A model generated the notes under the pieces. The model had not been told where the DNA came from and did no database searches. It worked only from the letters and a program-made list of their open reading frames with translations. The translations under genes were made by a program, and so were the position numbers. From the NCBI GenBank assembly GCA_035463295.1, contig DATHTK010000114.1, forward strand, positions 1 to 64,000: a stretch of DNA of 64,000 bases, written 5' to 3'. How positions within the stretch are numbered: the first letter of the stretch is position 1; each line of letters opens with the position of its first letter. Source of the stretch: DATHTK01 sp035463295. Its GTDB lineage: Bacteria > Actinomycetota > Rubrobacteria > Rubrobacterales > Rubrobacteraceae. Positions 56,227 through 64,000 of the stretch are shown here, in pieces.

Positions 56227-58662
56227 CTAGGTGGGGTCTCCCTCGGCCTCGCCGGAGTGGGGCGGACGACCCGAGAGGTCGGCGTCGCGCGTACCGGAGG
56301 CCTGGCCGCGCGCCTCTTGCAGTGCCTGCCAGACTCTGAAGGGCGAGGCCGGCATGTCTATGTGGGTGACGCCTTCGTGCGAGAGCGCGTCTATGACCGC
56401 GTTTATGACGGCGGGCTGGGCGGCGATGGCCCCCGACTCGCCGATGCCCTTCACGCCCATGGGGTTGGTCGGTGACGGAACCTCGGTGCGGTCGAGGGTA
56501 AAGTTCGGCACCTCGGGGGCTCCGGGGATCAGGTAGTCCACCATCGTACCGGTCGTCAGGTTGCCATCCTCGTCGTAGACGGCCTCTTCGTAGAGCGCCT
56601 GCGCTATACCCTGGGCTATGCCGCCGTGCAGCTGCCCGTCCACGATCGCCGGATTCACCACGGGGCCGCAGTCGTCCACCGCCACGTACCTAGGGATCTT
56701 CACCATCCCGGTCTCGGTATCCACCTCGACGATGCAGACGTGCGTTCCGTAAGGCCAGGTGAAGTTCGGCGGGTCGAAGACGTGGTCCGCGCTCAACACC
56801 GGCTCCATGCCCTCGGGGAGATCGTCCGCGAGGTACGCGGCACCGGCGACCCTGCGCATGCTCACGTTCTGCTCTGGCGAGCCCGCGACGCTGAACTTGC
56901 CCCCCTCGAACTCGATATCTCCCTCCGCCGCCTCGAGCATGTGGGCCGCTATCTTCTTCGCCTTCTCCACGACCTTGTCGCAGGCGAGAGAGACGGCAAC
57001 GCCACCGACCGGCAGGCTCCTGGATCCGTAGGTGTCGCGCCCGTAGGGAGCTATGGCGGTGTCGCCGTGGAGGACCTCCACGTCATCGACGTCGACGCCG
57101 AGAGCGTCGGCGGCTATCTGGGACCAGCTGGTGACGTGGCCCTGGCCGTGGGGCGAGGTGCCGGTTATCACCTCGACCTTGCCCGAGGCGAGCATCCGCA
57201 CCGAGGCGGCTTCCCAGCCGCCGCTCTGGAGGCGAACGCCGGCAGCGACCTTCGACGGGGAGAGACCGCCACTCTCGGTGAAATTACCGATACCGATACC
57301 GAGTTGGACAGGATCATTATTCTCGCGGCGGCGGCGCTGTTCGGCGCGCAGGCCCTCGTAGTCGGCGAGCTCGAGGGCCCTGCGCATGCAGGTCTCGTAG
57401 TCCCCGGAATCGTACATCACGCCCGCTGGGGTCGTGGTGGGTTCGTCGAACGGGGGGATCAGGTTCTTCAAACGCAGCTCCGCTGGGTCCATGTCCAGCT
57501 CGCGGGCGAGGTCGTCCATGATTCTCTCGTGAGCGTAGGCGGCCTCGCTTCGCCCGGCGCCGCGGTAGGCGTCTGTTGGCGTCAGGTTGGTGAAGACCCC
57601 GATGCACTCGAAGGAGTAGGCGTCGAAGGTGTAGAGGCCGGGGTAGGTAAAGGAGCCGAAGATCGCGATCCCGGGCGTCAGGAGCTGCAGGTACGCGCCC
57701 ATGTCCGCCAGCAGCTTGACCTTCATGCCGAGGATCTTGCCGTCCCTCCTCGCGGCGAGCTCGATGTGCTGGACCTGGCCGCGCCCGTGGGTGGTCGCCA
57801 GGTGGTTCTCCGAGCGGTCCTCGACCCACTTGAGGGGGACTTCGAGCCGGCGCGCGAGCGCGAGCGCGAGCGCCTCCTCCGCGTACACGTTCAACTTGGA
57901 GCCGAAGCCGCCCCCCACGTCGGGAGCGACGACCCGCAGCTTCGTCTCCGGGACGCCGCAAATGAGGGCGAGTATGTCCTTCACGAAGTGGGGGACCTGC
58001 GTCGAGGAGTAAATCGTTACGGCGCCGGTCGCCGGCTCGGGGTTCGCCACGACGGCGCGCGGCTCGATGGCGCTCGGGATCAGGCGTTGTTGAATATAAC
58101 GCCCGCTCACGACCACGTCGGCCTCCGAGAAGGCGTTCTCCACGTCACCGGTCCCAAGGGTCCAGGTGTAGCAGTGGTTGGTGCCGAGCGCCTCGTGCAC
58201 CAGCGGCGCGTCCTCCTCCAGGGCCGCTTCCACGTCGACCACCGCCGGGAGCGGCTCGTAGTCCACTTCTATGTAGTCGAGGGCGTCCTGAGCCAGATAG
58301 CGGTCGGTCGCGAGCACGACGGCGACGCCGTCGCCCGCGTGGTTCACCTCGTCCCGGGCCAGGGGCCAGTGGTCCGGAATCCTTATGTCCTCGGTAACCG
58401 GCCAGCCGGTAGGGATGCCTATAGCCCACTCCTCCGCCAGCTCCTCGCCGGTAAAGACGGCGACGACGCCGGGGCGGTCCATCGCCGCGGAGACGTCGAT
58501 GTTCGAGATCCTCGCGTGGGCGTAGGGGCTGCGCAGGAGCACCATATGGAGCATGCCCGGCAGCCGGATCTCGTCCGTGAAGTTCGTGTGCCCCGTAAGG
58601 AGAGCCGGGTCCTCCTTGCGCAGGACGCTGTTCCCCATGTACCGCCGGGCCGTCTCCGTCAT
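56227..58662 (-). CDS. Xanthine dehydrogenase/CoxL-family molybdopterin-binding subunit
   Basis: The large Mo-cofactor subunit of a molybdenum hydroxylase. 811 residues from ATG 58662 (GGAGGAG upstream; a 15-residue longer frame is not conserved). The Mo-site loop AYRGAGRSEAAYAHERIMDD is of the form II CoxL type, not the AYXCSFR of true CO dehydrogenase. Other blocks are VGGGFGSKLNVYAEEALALA, TGTSPHGQGHVTSWSQIAAD and the late GVKGIGESGAIAAQPAVINA. The FAD and [2Fe-2S] subunits are not adjacent. Substrate unknown (aldehyde, purine or other heterocycle). Confidence 0.92.
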   Translation of the reverse strand: MTETARRYMGNSVLRKEDPALLTGHTNFTDEIRLPGMLHMVLLRSPYAHARISNIDVSAAMDRPGVVAVFTGEELAEEWAIGIPTGWPVTEDIRIPDHWPLARDEVNHAGDGVAVVLATDRYLAQDALDYIEVDYEPLPAVVDVEAALEEDAPLVHEALGTNHCYTWTLGTGDVENAFSEADVVVSGRYIQQRLIPSAIEPRAVVANPEPATGAVTIYSSTQVPHFVKDILALICGVPETKLRVVAPDVGGGFGSKLNVYAEEALALALARRLEVPLKWVEDRSENHLATTHGRGQVQHIELAARRDGKILGMKVKLLADMGAYLQLLTPGIAIFGSFTYPGLYTFDAYSFECIGVFTNLTPTDAYRGAGRSEAAYAHERIMDDLARELDMDPAELRLKNLIPPFDEPTTTPAGVMYDSGDYETCMRRALELADYEGLRAEQRRRRENNDPVQLGIGIGNFTESGGLSPSKVAAGVRLQSGGWEAASVRMLASGKVEVITGTSPHGQGHVTSWSQIAADALGVDVDDVEVLHGDTAIAPYGRDTYGSRSLPVGGVAVSLACDKVVEKAKKIAAHMLEAAEGDIEFEGGKFSVAGSPEQNVSMRRVAGAAYLADDLPEGMEPVLSADHVFDPPNFTWPYGTHVCIVEVDTETGMVKIPRYVAVDDCGPVVNPAIVDGQLHGGIAQGIAQALYEEAVYDEDGNLTTGTMVDYLIPGAPEVPNFTLDRTEVPSPTNPMGVKGIGESGAIAAQPAVINAVIDALSHEGVTHIDMPASPFRVWQALQEARGQASGTRDADLSGRPPHSGEAEGDPT

Positions 58663-58780
58663 CGCGAGATCTCCTCCTTCGCGGTCGCCCTTTCCCAAGC
58701 AACGCAAGCCTCGGATAAGGATTGTGCTGACGCCCCGACCCCTCCAACAAGAGAGCTCAGCGGGAGGGTGCGGCCGGAGC

Positions 58781-59017
58781 TTACTCCAGCTCTACGAGGT
58801 CCTGCCCGGCGTCGACGGCGTCCTCGCTCTCGACGAGAAACTTCGAGACGGTGCCGTCGTCTTCGGCCGTCACCTCGTGGAAGGACTTCATCACCTCTAT
58901 GAGGCCGACTGTATCGCCGGCGGAGACCTGATCCCCCTCGTTAACGTAGACGTCGCTCTCGGGATCGGGGCGACGGTAGAATGTGCCGGGCATCTGCGCT
59001 TTGATGGTCTTGGCCAA
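58781..59017 (-). CDS. accB: Biotin carboxyl carrier protein
   Basis: A 78-residue biotinyl/lipoyl domain with no N-terminal extension. The biotin Lys is in LIEVMKSFHEV. MPGTFYRRPDPESDVYVNEG and the turn DQVSAGDTVG match the BCCP start. With pxpA upstream (27 bases) and accC nearby it probably serves the same carboxylase-type complex. Gene symbol by family only. Confidence 0.9.
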   Translation of the reverse strand: MAKTIKAQMPGTFYRRPDPESDVYVNEGDQVSAGDTVGLIEVMKSFHEVTAEDDGTVSKFLVESEDAVDAGQDLVELE

Positions 59018-59043
59018 GGGGGTACGCTCCTTTAGTCAGTCGC

Positions 59044-59817
59044 TCAGGAAACCCTGTGTTGTGCCCTGCCGAGGGGCCTTATCTCGATATCGTTCTCTGC
59101 GAGCTTGCGGGCTATCGTCTCGGCGAGCCTGACCGCGCCGGGGGTGTCGCCGTGGACGCAAACGGAGTCGGAGGCGACCTCGATATCGTTACCGGTCTCG
59201 GTCCTGACCCGTCCCTCGGTTACGGCCCGTACGACCCGGTCGCCGATCTCCTCGGGGTCGAGCTCCTCGGTGACGGCTCGGGTGAAGACGATCTGACCGT
59301 CGTCGTTGTACTCGCGGTCGGCGTAGAACTCGGCCGCTACCGGCTGGTCCATCTTCTGCGCCAGCTCGTAGGTCACGGAGGCCCGCATGCAGAAGAGCAG
59401 GAGGTCCGGATCGACGCCCTGCATCGCCTCGATGATCGCACGCGAGAGCTCCTCGTCGCGGGCGGCGATCATATAGAGCGCCCCGTGCGGTTTGACGTGC
59501 TGCACCTCCAGGTCGTAGAGGCGGGCGAACTCCCTCAGAGCGCCGAGCTGGTAGAGGAGCTCGTCGTGAACCTCGTCTGGAGAGAGCTGGATCTCCCTGC
59601 GGCCGAAGCCTACGAGGTCCCGGTAGCCGGAGTGGATGCCGACGGCCACACCGTTCTCCCTGGCAAGCGCGACGGTCCTGCGCATGACGTGCGGGTCGCC
59701 GCCATGGAAGCCCCCCGCCACGTTCGCGGAGGAGATGTACTGCATCATCTCCTCATCGAAGCCCATCTTCCAGGGGCCGAAGCTCTCCCCCATGTCGCAG
59801 TTGAGATCTATCCGCAT
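59044..59817 (-). CDS. pxpA: 5-Oxoprolinase subunit A (LamB/YcsF family)
   Basis: 257 residues: IDLNCDMGESFGPWKMGFDE at the start, SANVAGGFHGGDPHVMRRTV, HVKPHGALYMIAARD and CVHGDTPGAVRLAETIARKL are diagnostic. PxpA with PxpB and PxpC opens 5-oxoproline to glutamate with ATP. The last 128 bases before it contain no gene. Confidence 0.95.
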   Translation of the reverse strand: MRIDLNCDMGESFGPWKMGFDEEMMQYISSANVAGGFHGGDPHVMRRTVALARENGVAVGIHSGYRDLVGFGRREIQLSPDEVHDELLYQLGALREFARLYDLEVQHVKPHGALYMIAARDEELSRAIIEAMQGVDPDLLLFCMRASVTYELAQKMDQPVAAEFYADREYNDDGQIVFTRAVTEELDPEEIGDRVVRAVTEGRVRTETGNDIEVASDSVCVHGDTPGAVRLAETIARKLAENDIEIRPLGRAQHRVS

Positions 59818-59945
59818 GATGCCTCCCTCTGGTCGGCAGCTTGTCAGTTATCTTCGACCAGGACCTCGCCCGCCGACACTCGACCGACCACTCTGCACAA
59901 GGAATGCCTCTGAGAACGGCTCGTCTGAGATGCTGGCTAGCGGAC

Positions 59946-60920
59946 TCACTGAAGTGAGTCCTTTATCTCTGTCATCTGTTCCCGCCGCTCCTTGCGAGCG
60001 CTCAACGCTTCTTCGAGGTCCACGGAGCGGAATCGGGTCTTGTCGTTGGTCTTGGTCTGAGCGAGTCGGTCGCGGTCCGCGCTTATGACGGTGCCGATGG
60101 TCGCGTAGCCGCCACCCGTAACGGCGTCGTTCATGAGCACTATGGGCTCGACCCCGCCAGGGACCTGGATGGACCCGATGGGATAGCCGAAGTCCACGAC
60201 GTTGGCCTGGTCGGCGCCGGCTCCTGCCGGCTGCTCGCGCTCTACGAACTTGAGCTCGCCGCCCTTGTAGCGGTAGCCGACGCGGTCGGCGTCCGGGGTC
60301 ACCGTCCACGTGGTGCTCAGGAACTCCTCCATGCTCTCCTCGGTGAGCCGGTAGGAGGCGAGACCGACGATCACGCGCAGCTCCGTCTCTTTGGAGTAGG
60401 CCGGGATGTGGTCGTCGTCGACACGACGGCCGATCCGGTCCGAGCGGCCTGTGGCCTCCATCACCGCGAGCTCGTCGCCCTCCTGAAGCGCGCGGCCCTC
60501 GTGTCCGCCGAGCCCGATCAGGGTGTACGTCGAGCGGCTGTGCATGAAGACGGGAACGTCTATGCCGCCGGCGATGGCGAGGTAGGACCGCGCACCGCTA
60601 TTGAGGTAGTCGAAGGAGAGAACGTCGCCCTCCCTCACCTGCAACGCCTCCCAGGTCGCTGCCTGCTCGCCGTTGATCTTCGGCGGCATCTCCGCGCCGG
60701 TCACGGCGATCACGGCGTCCGCGGTGAACTCTAGTTCGGGTCCGAAGTACGTTATCTCGAGCCCCGCAGCCCCTTCTTCGTTCCCGACGAGATAGTTGCC
60801 GACCTGGTACGAGAAGACGTCCATCGCACCGCTCGGGGGCATCCCTATGGCGTACTCGCCGAAGCGGCCCGTGTCCTGCACGGTGGTAAGAAGGCCGGGG
60901 CTCTTGACCCTAATCGTCAT
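59946..60920 (-). CDS. pxpC: 5-Oxoprolinase subunit C (carboxyltransferase-like)
   Basis: 324 residues of the biotin-dependent carboxyltransferase/allophanate hydrolase subunit 2 family: VKSPGLLTTVQDTGRFGEYA and GMPPSGAMDVFSYQVGNYLV, SRSTYTLIGLGGHEGRAL and PDADRVGYRYKGGELK. It overlaps the end of pxpB by 11 bases. Confidence 0.93.
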   Translation of the reverse strand: MTIRVKSPGLLTTVQDTGRFGEYAIGMPPSGAMDVFSYQVGNYLVGNEEGAAGLEITYFGPELEFTADAVIAVTGAEMPPKINGEQAATWEALQVREGDVLSFDYLNSGARSYLAIAGGIDVPVFMHSRSTYTLIGLGGHEGRALQEGDELAVMEATGRSDRIGRRVDDDHIPAYSKETELRVIVGLASYRLTEESMEEFLSTTWTVTPDADRVGYRYKGGELKFVEREQPAGAGADQANVVDFGYPIGSIQVPGGVEPIVLMNDAVTGGGYATIGTVISADRDRLAQTKTNDKTRFRSVDLEEALSARKERREQMTEIKDSLQ

Positions 60921-61815
60921 AGAGCACCTCCAGGATCTCCTTGTTGTACTCGTGCGGGTCCTCGAGCGCCCGGTCCGGGTGGAAGGTGAACTCCTTCTTC
61001 CTGTACTCGAAGGTCTTGTTCTCGACTTCCCCCCTGATACCGTCGAACTCCTCGCGGTCTATGCGGCGGTAGTTCCAGATGTCGCCGGGTTTCGGGAAGA
61101 CGATCGAGTCCTCGAAGTCCTTGAGCTCCTGCTTCACATCGAGGACCGGGGCCGGCGCGAGCCCGAAGAGCTGGTAGCCACCGGCGCCCTCGACCGAGTA
61201 GACGACCGCGAAGCCGCCGCCGAACCCGAAGGCCCGCTCGGGGGTGTAGGTGCGGGGCCTCACGTACTTGGGGACCTCGACCTGCTCCTCGGGCGGGACG
61301 AGCTGGTAGCACCACGGCAGACCGGGGACGAACCCGATCATGGTCACCAGCCACGGCGAGCCCATAAGGGCGTCGATAAAGTCGTCCTTGTTGTCGTAGC
61401 CGTTTAAGCGGGCCGAGTACTCGAGGTCGGTGGAATCGGGGTCCTGGTGGCGGTCGCGGAAGCGCATCAGGGTCTCGTGCGTCCAGGGGTCCTCCATCAT
61501 GACCGGCACGTCGACGACGCGGGTCTCGAGCTCGAAGCCCCGGATGTCGCCGGCCTCCTCGTCGATCTCCTTGAGGCGGGAGATCAGATCGTCCGGGTGG
61601 AGGATATCCGGGTCGAGACGGACCATGTACGAGGCGTTGGACGGGCAGATGTCCTGGACTCCCTCTATGTTCTCCTCCCGGAGCCTGTTTGTGATCGCCA
61701 TCGCCCGGAAGTTGACCTTCAGGCTCATCGCCTCGGCGAGCTCGACGAAGACGAACTCGTCGCCTCCGTAGCTGTAGCGCGCCTGAGGAAGCTCGGTCTC
61801 GACGCTGCGGCCCAT
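60910..61815 (-). CDS. pxpB: 5-Oxoprolinase subunit B (allophanate hydrolase subunit 1-like)
   Basis: 301 residues from ATG 61815 with AAAGGGGA upstream; the frame extends further but not as a conserved protein. The cyclophilin-like domain has MIGFVPGLPWCYQLVPPEEQ and RTYTPERAFGFGGGFAVVYS near GGYQLFGLAPAPVLD, diagnostic for PxpB. The N-terminal part begins YSYGGDEFVFVELAEAMSLK. First gene of the leftward operon. Confidence 0.9.
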   Translation of the reverse strand: MGRSVETELPQARYSYGGDEFVFVELAEAMSLKVNFRAMAITNRLREENIEGVQDICPSNASYMVRLDPDILHPDDLISRLKEIDEEAGDIRGFELETRVVDVPVMMEDPWTHETLMRFRDRHQDPDSTDLEYSARLNGYDNKDDFIDALMGSPWLVTMIGFVPGLPWCYQLVPPEEQVEVPKYVRPRTYTPERAFGFGGGFAVVYSVEGAGGYQLFGLAPAPVLDVKQELKDFEDSIVFPKPGDIWNYRRIDREEFDGIRGEVENKTFEYRKKEFTFHPDRALEDPHEYNKEILEVLYDD

Positions 61816-61852
61816 GTTCCCCTTTCCAACCCGCTTTCCCGACGGCGCTGCA

Positions 61853-61880
61853 ATACTACTAGCGCGACAAATCCCGGTCA
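61853..61880 (-). promoter_or_regulatory. Candidate promoter of the pxpB operon
   Basis: On the minus strand TTGACC (61880-61875), 16-base spacer and TAGTAT (61858-61853), about 31 bases from expected start to the pxpB ATG. It shares the 109-base intergenic region with bioY. Confidence 0.6.
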
Positions 61881-61924
61881 ATGTATGTTTAATAGGGTGG
61901 ATGGCTACTAACGGAGGATCGTCC

Positions 61925-62473
61925 TTGAACGTCGCTATGATGACCCGGGTGGCGCTGATGGCCGCGGTGACGGCGGTGGCGGCCCAGATCACCATACCCC
62001 TTCCTTTCTCCCCCGTCCCCTTCACCTTGCAGGTCCTCGCGGTTATCCTCTCCGGGCTCTTGCTAGGCCCCCGCTACGGGGCGCTCGCGCAGACGATCTA
62101 CGTGCTCGTAGGGGCTGTAGGCGTCCCGGTCTTTGCCGGCTTCCGGGGCGGGCTCGGCGTCCTCGTCGGTCCCACCGGGGGCTACCTACTCTCCTACCCC
62201 ATCGCCGCCGCGATAGCCGGCCTCGCCGCCTACGCCGCGGCGAACGCGCTCCGCCGAAGAGCGCTCTGGACGGGCTTTCTCTGGGGATGCGCCGCCCTCG
62301 CCGTCATCTACGCCTTTGGCGCGACCTGGCTCGCCGCGGTCACGGACCTTCCGCTGGCGGTGGCCGTGGCGCAGGGCGTCCTGCCGTTCGTGCCGCTGGA
62401 CCTGGTGAAGGTGGCGCTGGCCGCGCTCGTGGCGGTCGCCGCCGCGCCGGCCATCGCCCCCTCGCAGGTCTGA
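61925..62473 (+). CDS. bioY: BioY biotin transporter (S component)
   Basis: Membrane protein for biotin uptake, 182 residues from TTG 61925 with GGAGG 7 bases upstream. Typical phrases: ITIPLPFSPVPFTLQVLAVI, LSGLLLGPRYGALAQTIYVL, GAVGVPVFAGFRGGLGVLVG and PTGGYLLSYPIAA. Energising EcfA/T proteins are not adjacent. Lying right before accC, it would supply biotin to the carboxylase. Confidence 0.95.
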   Translation: MNVAMMTRVALMAAVTAVAAQITIPLPFSPVPFTLQVLAVILSGLLLGPRYGALAQTIYVLVGAVGVPVFAGFRGGLGVLVGPTGGYLLSYPIAAAIAGLAAYAAANALRRRALWTGFLWGCAALAVIYAFGATWLAAVTDLPLAVAVAQGVLPFVPLDLVKVALAALVAVAAAPAIAPSQV

Positions 62474-62542
62474 CGGGGCGCGAGACCACGTTCGAAGTTA
62501 CCATAGAACCCCGGTCGCAAGAGGTTCTCAGGGAGGTCACGG

Positions 62543-63883
62543 ATGCTGAAAAAGGTACTGGTCGCCAACCGCGGCGAGATTGCGCTGCGCGTAATCCGGG
62601 CCTGCCAGGAGCTGGAGATACCCGCGGTCGCCGTCTACTCCGACGCCGACGCCGAGGCCCTACACGTCCGCCACGCCGACGAGATCGTCCACATCGGCCC
62701 GCCACCGGCCGCCAAGAGCTACCTGAGCATAGAGGCGCTCATAGAGGCGGCGAAGGAGACGAAGGCGGAGGGCGTTCACCCCGGCTACGGGTTTCTGGCG
62801 GAGAACGCCTCCTTCGCGGCGGCCTGCCGGGAGGCGGGCCTCACGTTCATAGGCCCCTCCGCCGAAGCGATCGAGAAGATGGGCAACAAGAGCGCGGCCC
62901 GGCGCCTCGCGAAGGAGGCGGACGTGCCCGTGGTGCCGGGCTCAGATGATGCCTCGTCTGCGGACGAAGCGGTCGAGACCGCCAGTGAGATCGGCTACCC
63001 GATCATGGTCAAGGCGGCGGCCGGGGGCGGCGGCCGCGGCATCCGGATCGCCGGGAACGAGGAGGAGCTCCGCAAAGCCTTTCAGGTAGCGAGGCGCGAG
63101 GCCGAGTCCGCCTTCGGGGACAGCTCCGTCTACCTCGAAAAGCTGCTCGTTGGGCCGCGCCACGTCGAGGTGCAGGTCATGGGCGACGGGGAGGGTGACG
63201 TCATACACCTCTACGAGCGGGAGTGCTCGATGCAGCGCCGGAGACAGAAAGTTCTCGAGGAGGCGCCGTCCCCCGGCATAAGTCCCGAGACACGCGAAAA
63301 GATGACCGCAGCGGCCGTCCGGCTCGCGAAAGAGGTGCGCTACGCGAACGCCGGGACCGTCGAGTTCCTCGTCGAGGGCGACGAGTTCTACTTCATAGAG
63401 ATGAACACGAGGATACAGGTCGAGCACCCCGTAACCGAGATGCTCACGGGCGTAGACCTGGTGAAAGAGCAGATCCGGGTAGCCTCCGGCGAACCCCTGA
63501 GCATCGGACAGGAGGACGTGCCGCTGGTCGGACACGCTATAGAGTTCCGGATCAACGCCGAAGACCCGGAACAGGACTTCATGCCCTCGCCCGGTGAGAT
63601 CTCCTTCCTCGACGTCCCAGGAGGCCCCGGCGTGCGCGTGGACTCGGCTATCTACCAGGGCTACAAGATCCCACCCTTCTACGACTCGATGGTCGGCAAG
63701 CTCATTGTCTGGGCTCTGACGCGTGAGGAAGCCATAAGCCGCGCCCGCCGCGCCCTGCGCGAGTACCGCCTGGAGGGGATAAAGACGACGATCCCTCTGC
63801 ACATGCGACTCATCGAAGACGAAGCCTTCCGCTCCGGCGAGTACCACACTGCCTACCTGGAGGAACTGCTGAACGGGGAGTAG
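62543..63883 (+). CDS. accC: Biotin carboxylase subunit
   Basis: 446-residue ATP-grasp enzyme that carboxylates biotin on BCCP. VLVANRGEIALRVIRACQEL, GVHPGYGFLAENASFAAACR, IMVKAAAGGGGRGIRIAGNE, YECSMQRRRQK-like ERECSMQRRRQKVLEEAPSP and FIEMNTRIQVEHPVTEML show all sites. Divergent operon with bioY; the BCCP and pxp genes lie on the other strand nearby. A carboxyltransferase of acetyl-CoA type is not in the window. Confidence 0.96.
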   Translation: MLKKVLVANRGEIALRVIRACQELEIPAVAVYSDADAEALHVRHADEIVHIGPPPAAKSYLSIEALIEAAKETKAEGVHPGYGFLAENASFAAACREAGLTFIGPSAEAIEKMGNKSAARRLAKEADVPVVPGSDDASSADEAVETASEIGYPIMVKAAAGGGGRGIRIAGNEEELRKAFQVARREAESAFGDSSVYLEKLLVGPRHVEVQVMGDGEGDVIHLYERECSMQRRRQKVLEEAPSPGISPETREKMTAAAVRLAKEVRYANAGTVEFLVEGDEFYFIEMNTRIQVEHPVTEMLTGVDLVKEQIRVASGEPLSIGQEDVPLVGHAIEFRINAEDPEQDFMPSPGEISFLDVPGGPGVRVDSAIYQGYKIPPFYDSMVGKLIVWALTREEAISRARRALREYRLEGIKTTIPLHMRLIEDEAFRSGEYHTAYLEELLNGE

Positions 63884-63921
63884 GGGGTGCGGGCCGACCA
63901 CGCGCAACGGGAGGTCTCACG

Positions 63922-64000
63922 GTGGAGACTGGGAAGCGGCAGATCATACGTCGGCGCTTCACGGTCCACGACTACCACCGCATGGGCGAGGCCGACATGC
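63922..64000 (+). CDS. Uma2 family endonuclease, N-terminal fragment (cut by window end)
   Basis: GTG 63922 with GGGAGG 7 bases upstream opens a frame reading RQIIRRRFTVHDYHRMGEAD up to the window edge. That start is typical of Uma2/DUF820 proteins (RRFTVDEYHRMGEAG pattern), a PD-(D/E)XK-nuclease-like family. The catalytic part is outside the window. Confidence 0.72.
   Translation, partial: METGKRQIIRRRFTVHDYHRMGEADM

Noticed and set aside
56227..58662. Aerobic CO dehydrogenase large subunit
   Set aside because: The Mo-site loop is AYRGAGR and not AYXCSFR, so form I CO dehydrogenase is not supported.
56626..58902. 758-codon plus-strand open frame
   Set aside because: Antisense to the CoxL-type subunit, whose motifs are unmistakable.
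1..64000. CRISPR arrays, complete insertion sequences, rRNA genes
   Set aside because: I looked for regularly spaced repeats, transposases with terminal repeats and rRNA signatures and saw none; the only long repeat is the 112-nt pair at 4469-4855.

Overview
The window reads as a stretch of chromosome from a high-GC Gram-positive bacterium, most likely an actinomycete of the Rubrobacter type. This placement is inferred from gene content, frequent GTG and TTG starts, and strong GGAGG-type ribosome binding sites; no 16S gene is present. Housekeeping genes dominate: a complete arginine branch, the classical menaquinone branch, class II ribonucleotide reductase with NrdR, fumarase, an MreB, and a biotin-carboxylase/5-oxoprolinase cluster. 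Several decayed genes are interspersed.

Layout. 1-4.1 kb: tail of an unknown gene, an EamA exporter, a lone mreB followed by a ruined tyrosine recombinase, an AT-richer non-coding stretch and a NarL-type response regulator. 4.3-9.0 kb: the most unusual locus. Two small peptide genes share a perfect 112-nt copy of ribosome binding site plus leader but have different C-terminal halves. A hairpin follows, then a giant membrane protein combining a PqqD-like N-terminus, an M50 metalloprotease, a SnoaL-like domain, a second membrane region, a DUF11 domain and Ig-like tail. I read this as a ribosomally made peptide system of unassigned class.

9.2-25.4 kb: small membrane proteins (PAP2-like, Yip1), an Nfu Fe-S scaffold, an M24 peptidase, a deaminase, a cupin, a gamma-glutamyltransferase lipoprotein, MsrA, a frameshifted small membrane gene, an RlpA/LysM wall protein, a decayed RHH/PIN toxin-antitoxin pair, FumC, a DUF1802 protein, paired TPR membrane proteins, a DUF2231-Rieske fusion, a GT87 glycosyltransferase and tRNA-Ser(CGA). 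25.8-31.6 kb: a CDF metal transporter, nrdR-nrdJ with terminator and candidate NrdR boxes, tadA, and an arsC-arsN2 pair.

32-39.4 kb: divergent arginine operons. argC-argR-ACT protein-argG run leftward and argJ-argB-argD-argF run rightward with 4-nt stop/start overlaps. An ARG-box-like site overlaps the argC promoter. 39.5-44.1 kb: an HD/LuxR regulator, an alpha/beta hydrolase and the remnant of a second one, RidA, and an ACT-malic enzyme. 44.1-52.5 kb: menF-menD-(amphi-Trp)-menH-menB-menC-menE on the minus strand, interrupted by a chimeric AraC/VOC remnant on the plus strand. 52.5-56.2 kb: xylulokinase, a sortase lipoprotein, a phasin-like protein and a CsbD protein. 56.2-64 kb: a lone CoxL/XDH-type large subunit, BCCP, pxpA, pxpC and pxpB leftward; bioY, accC and the start of a Uma2-family gene rightward.
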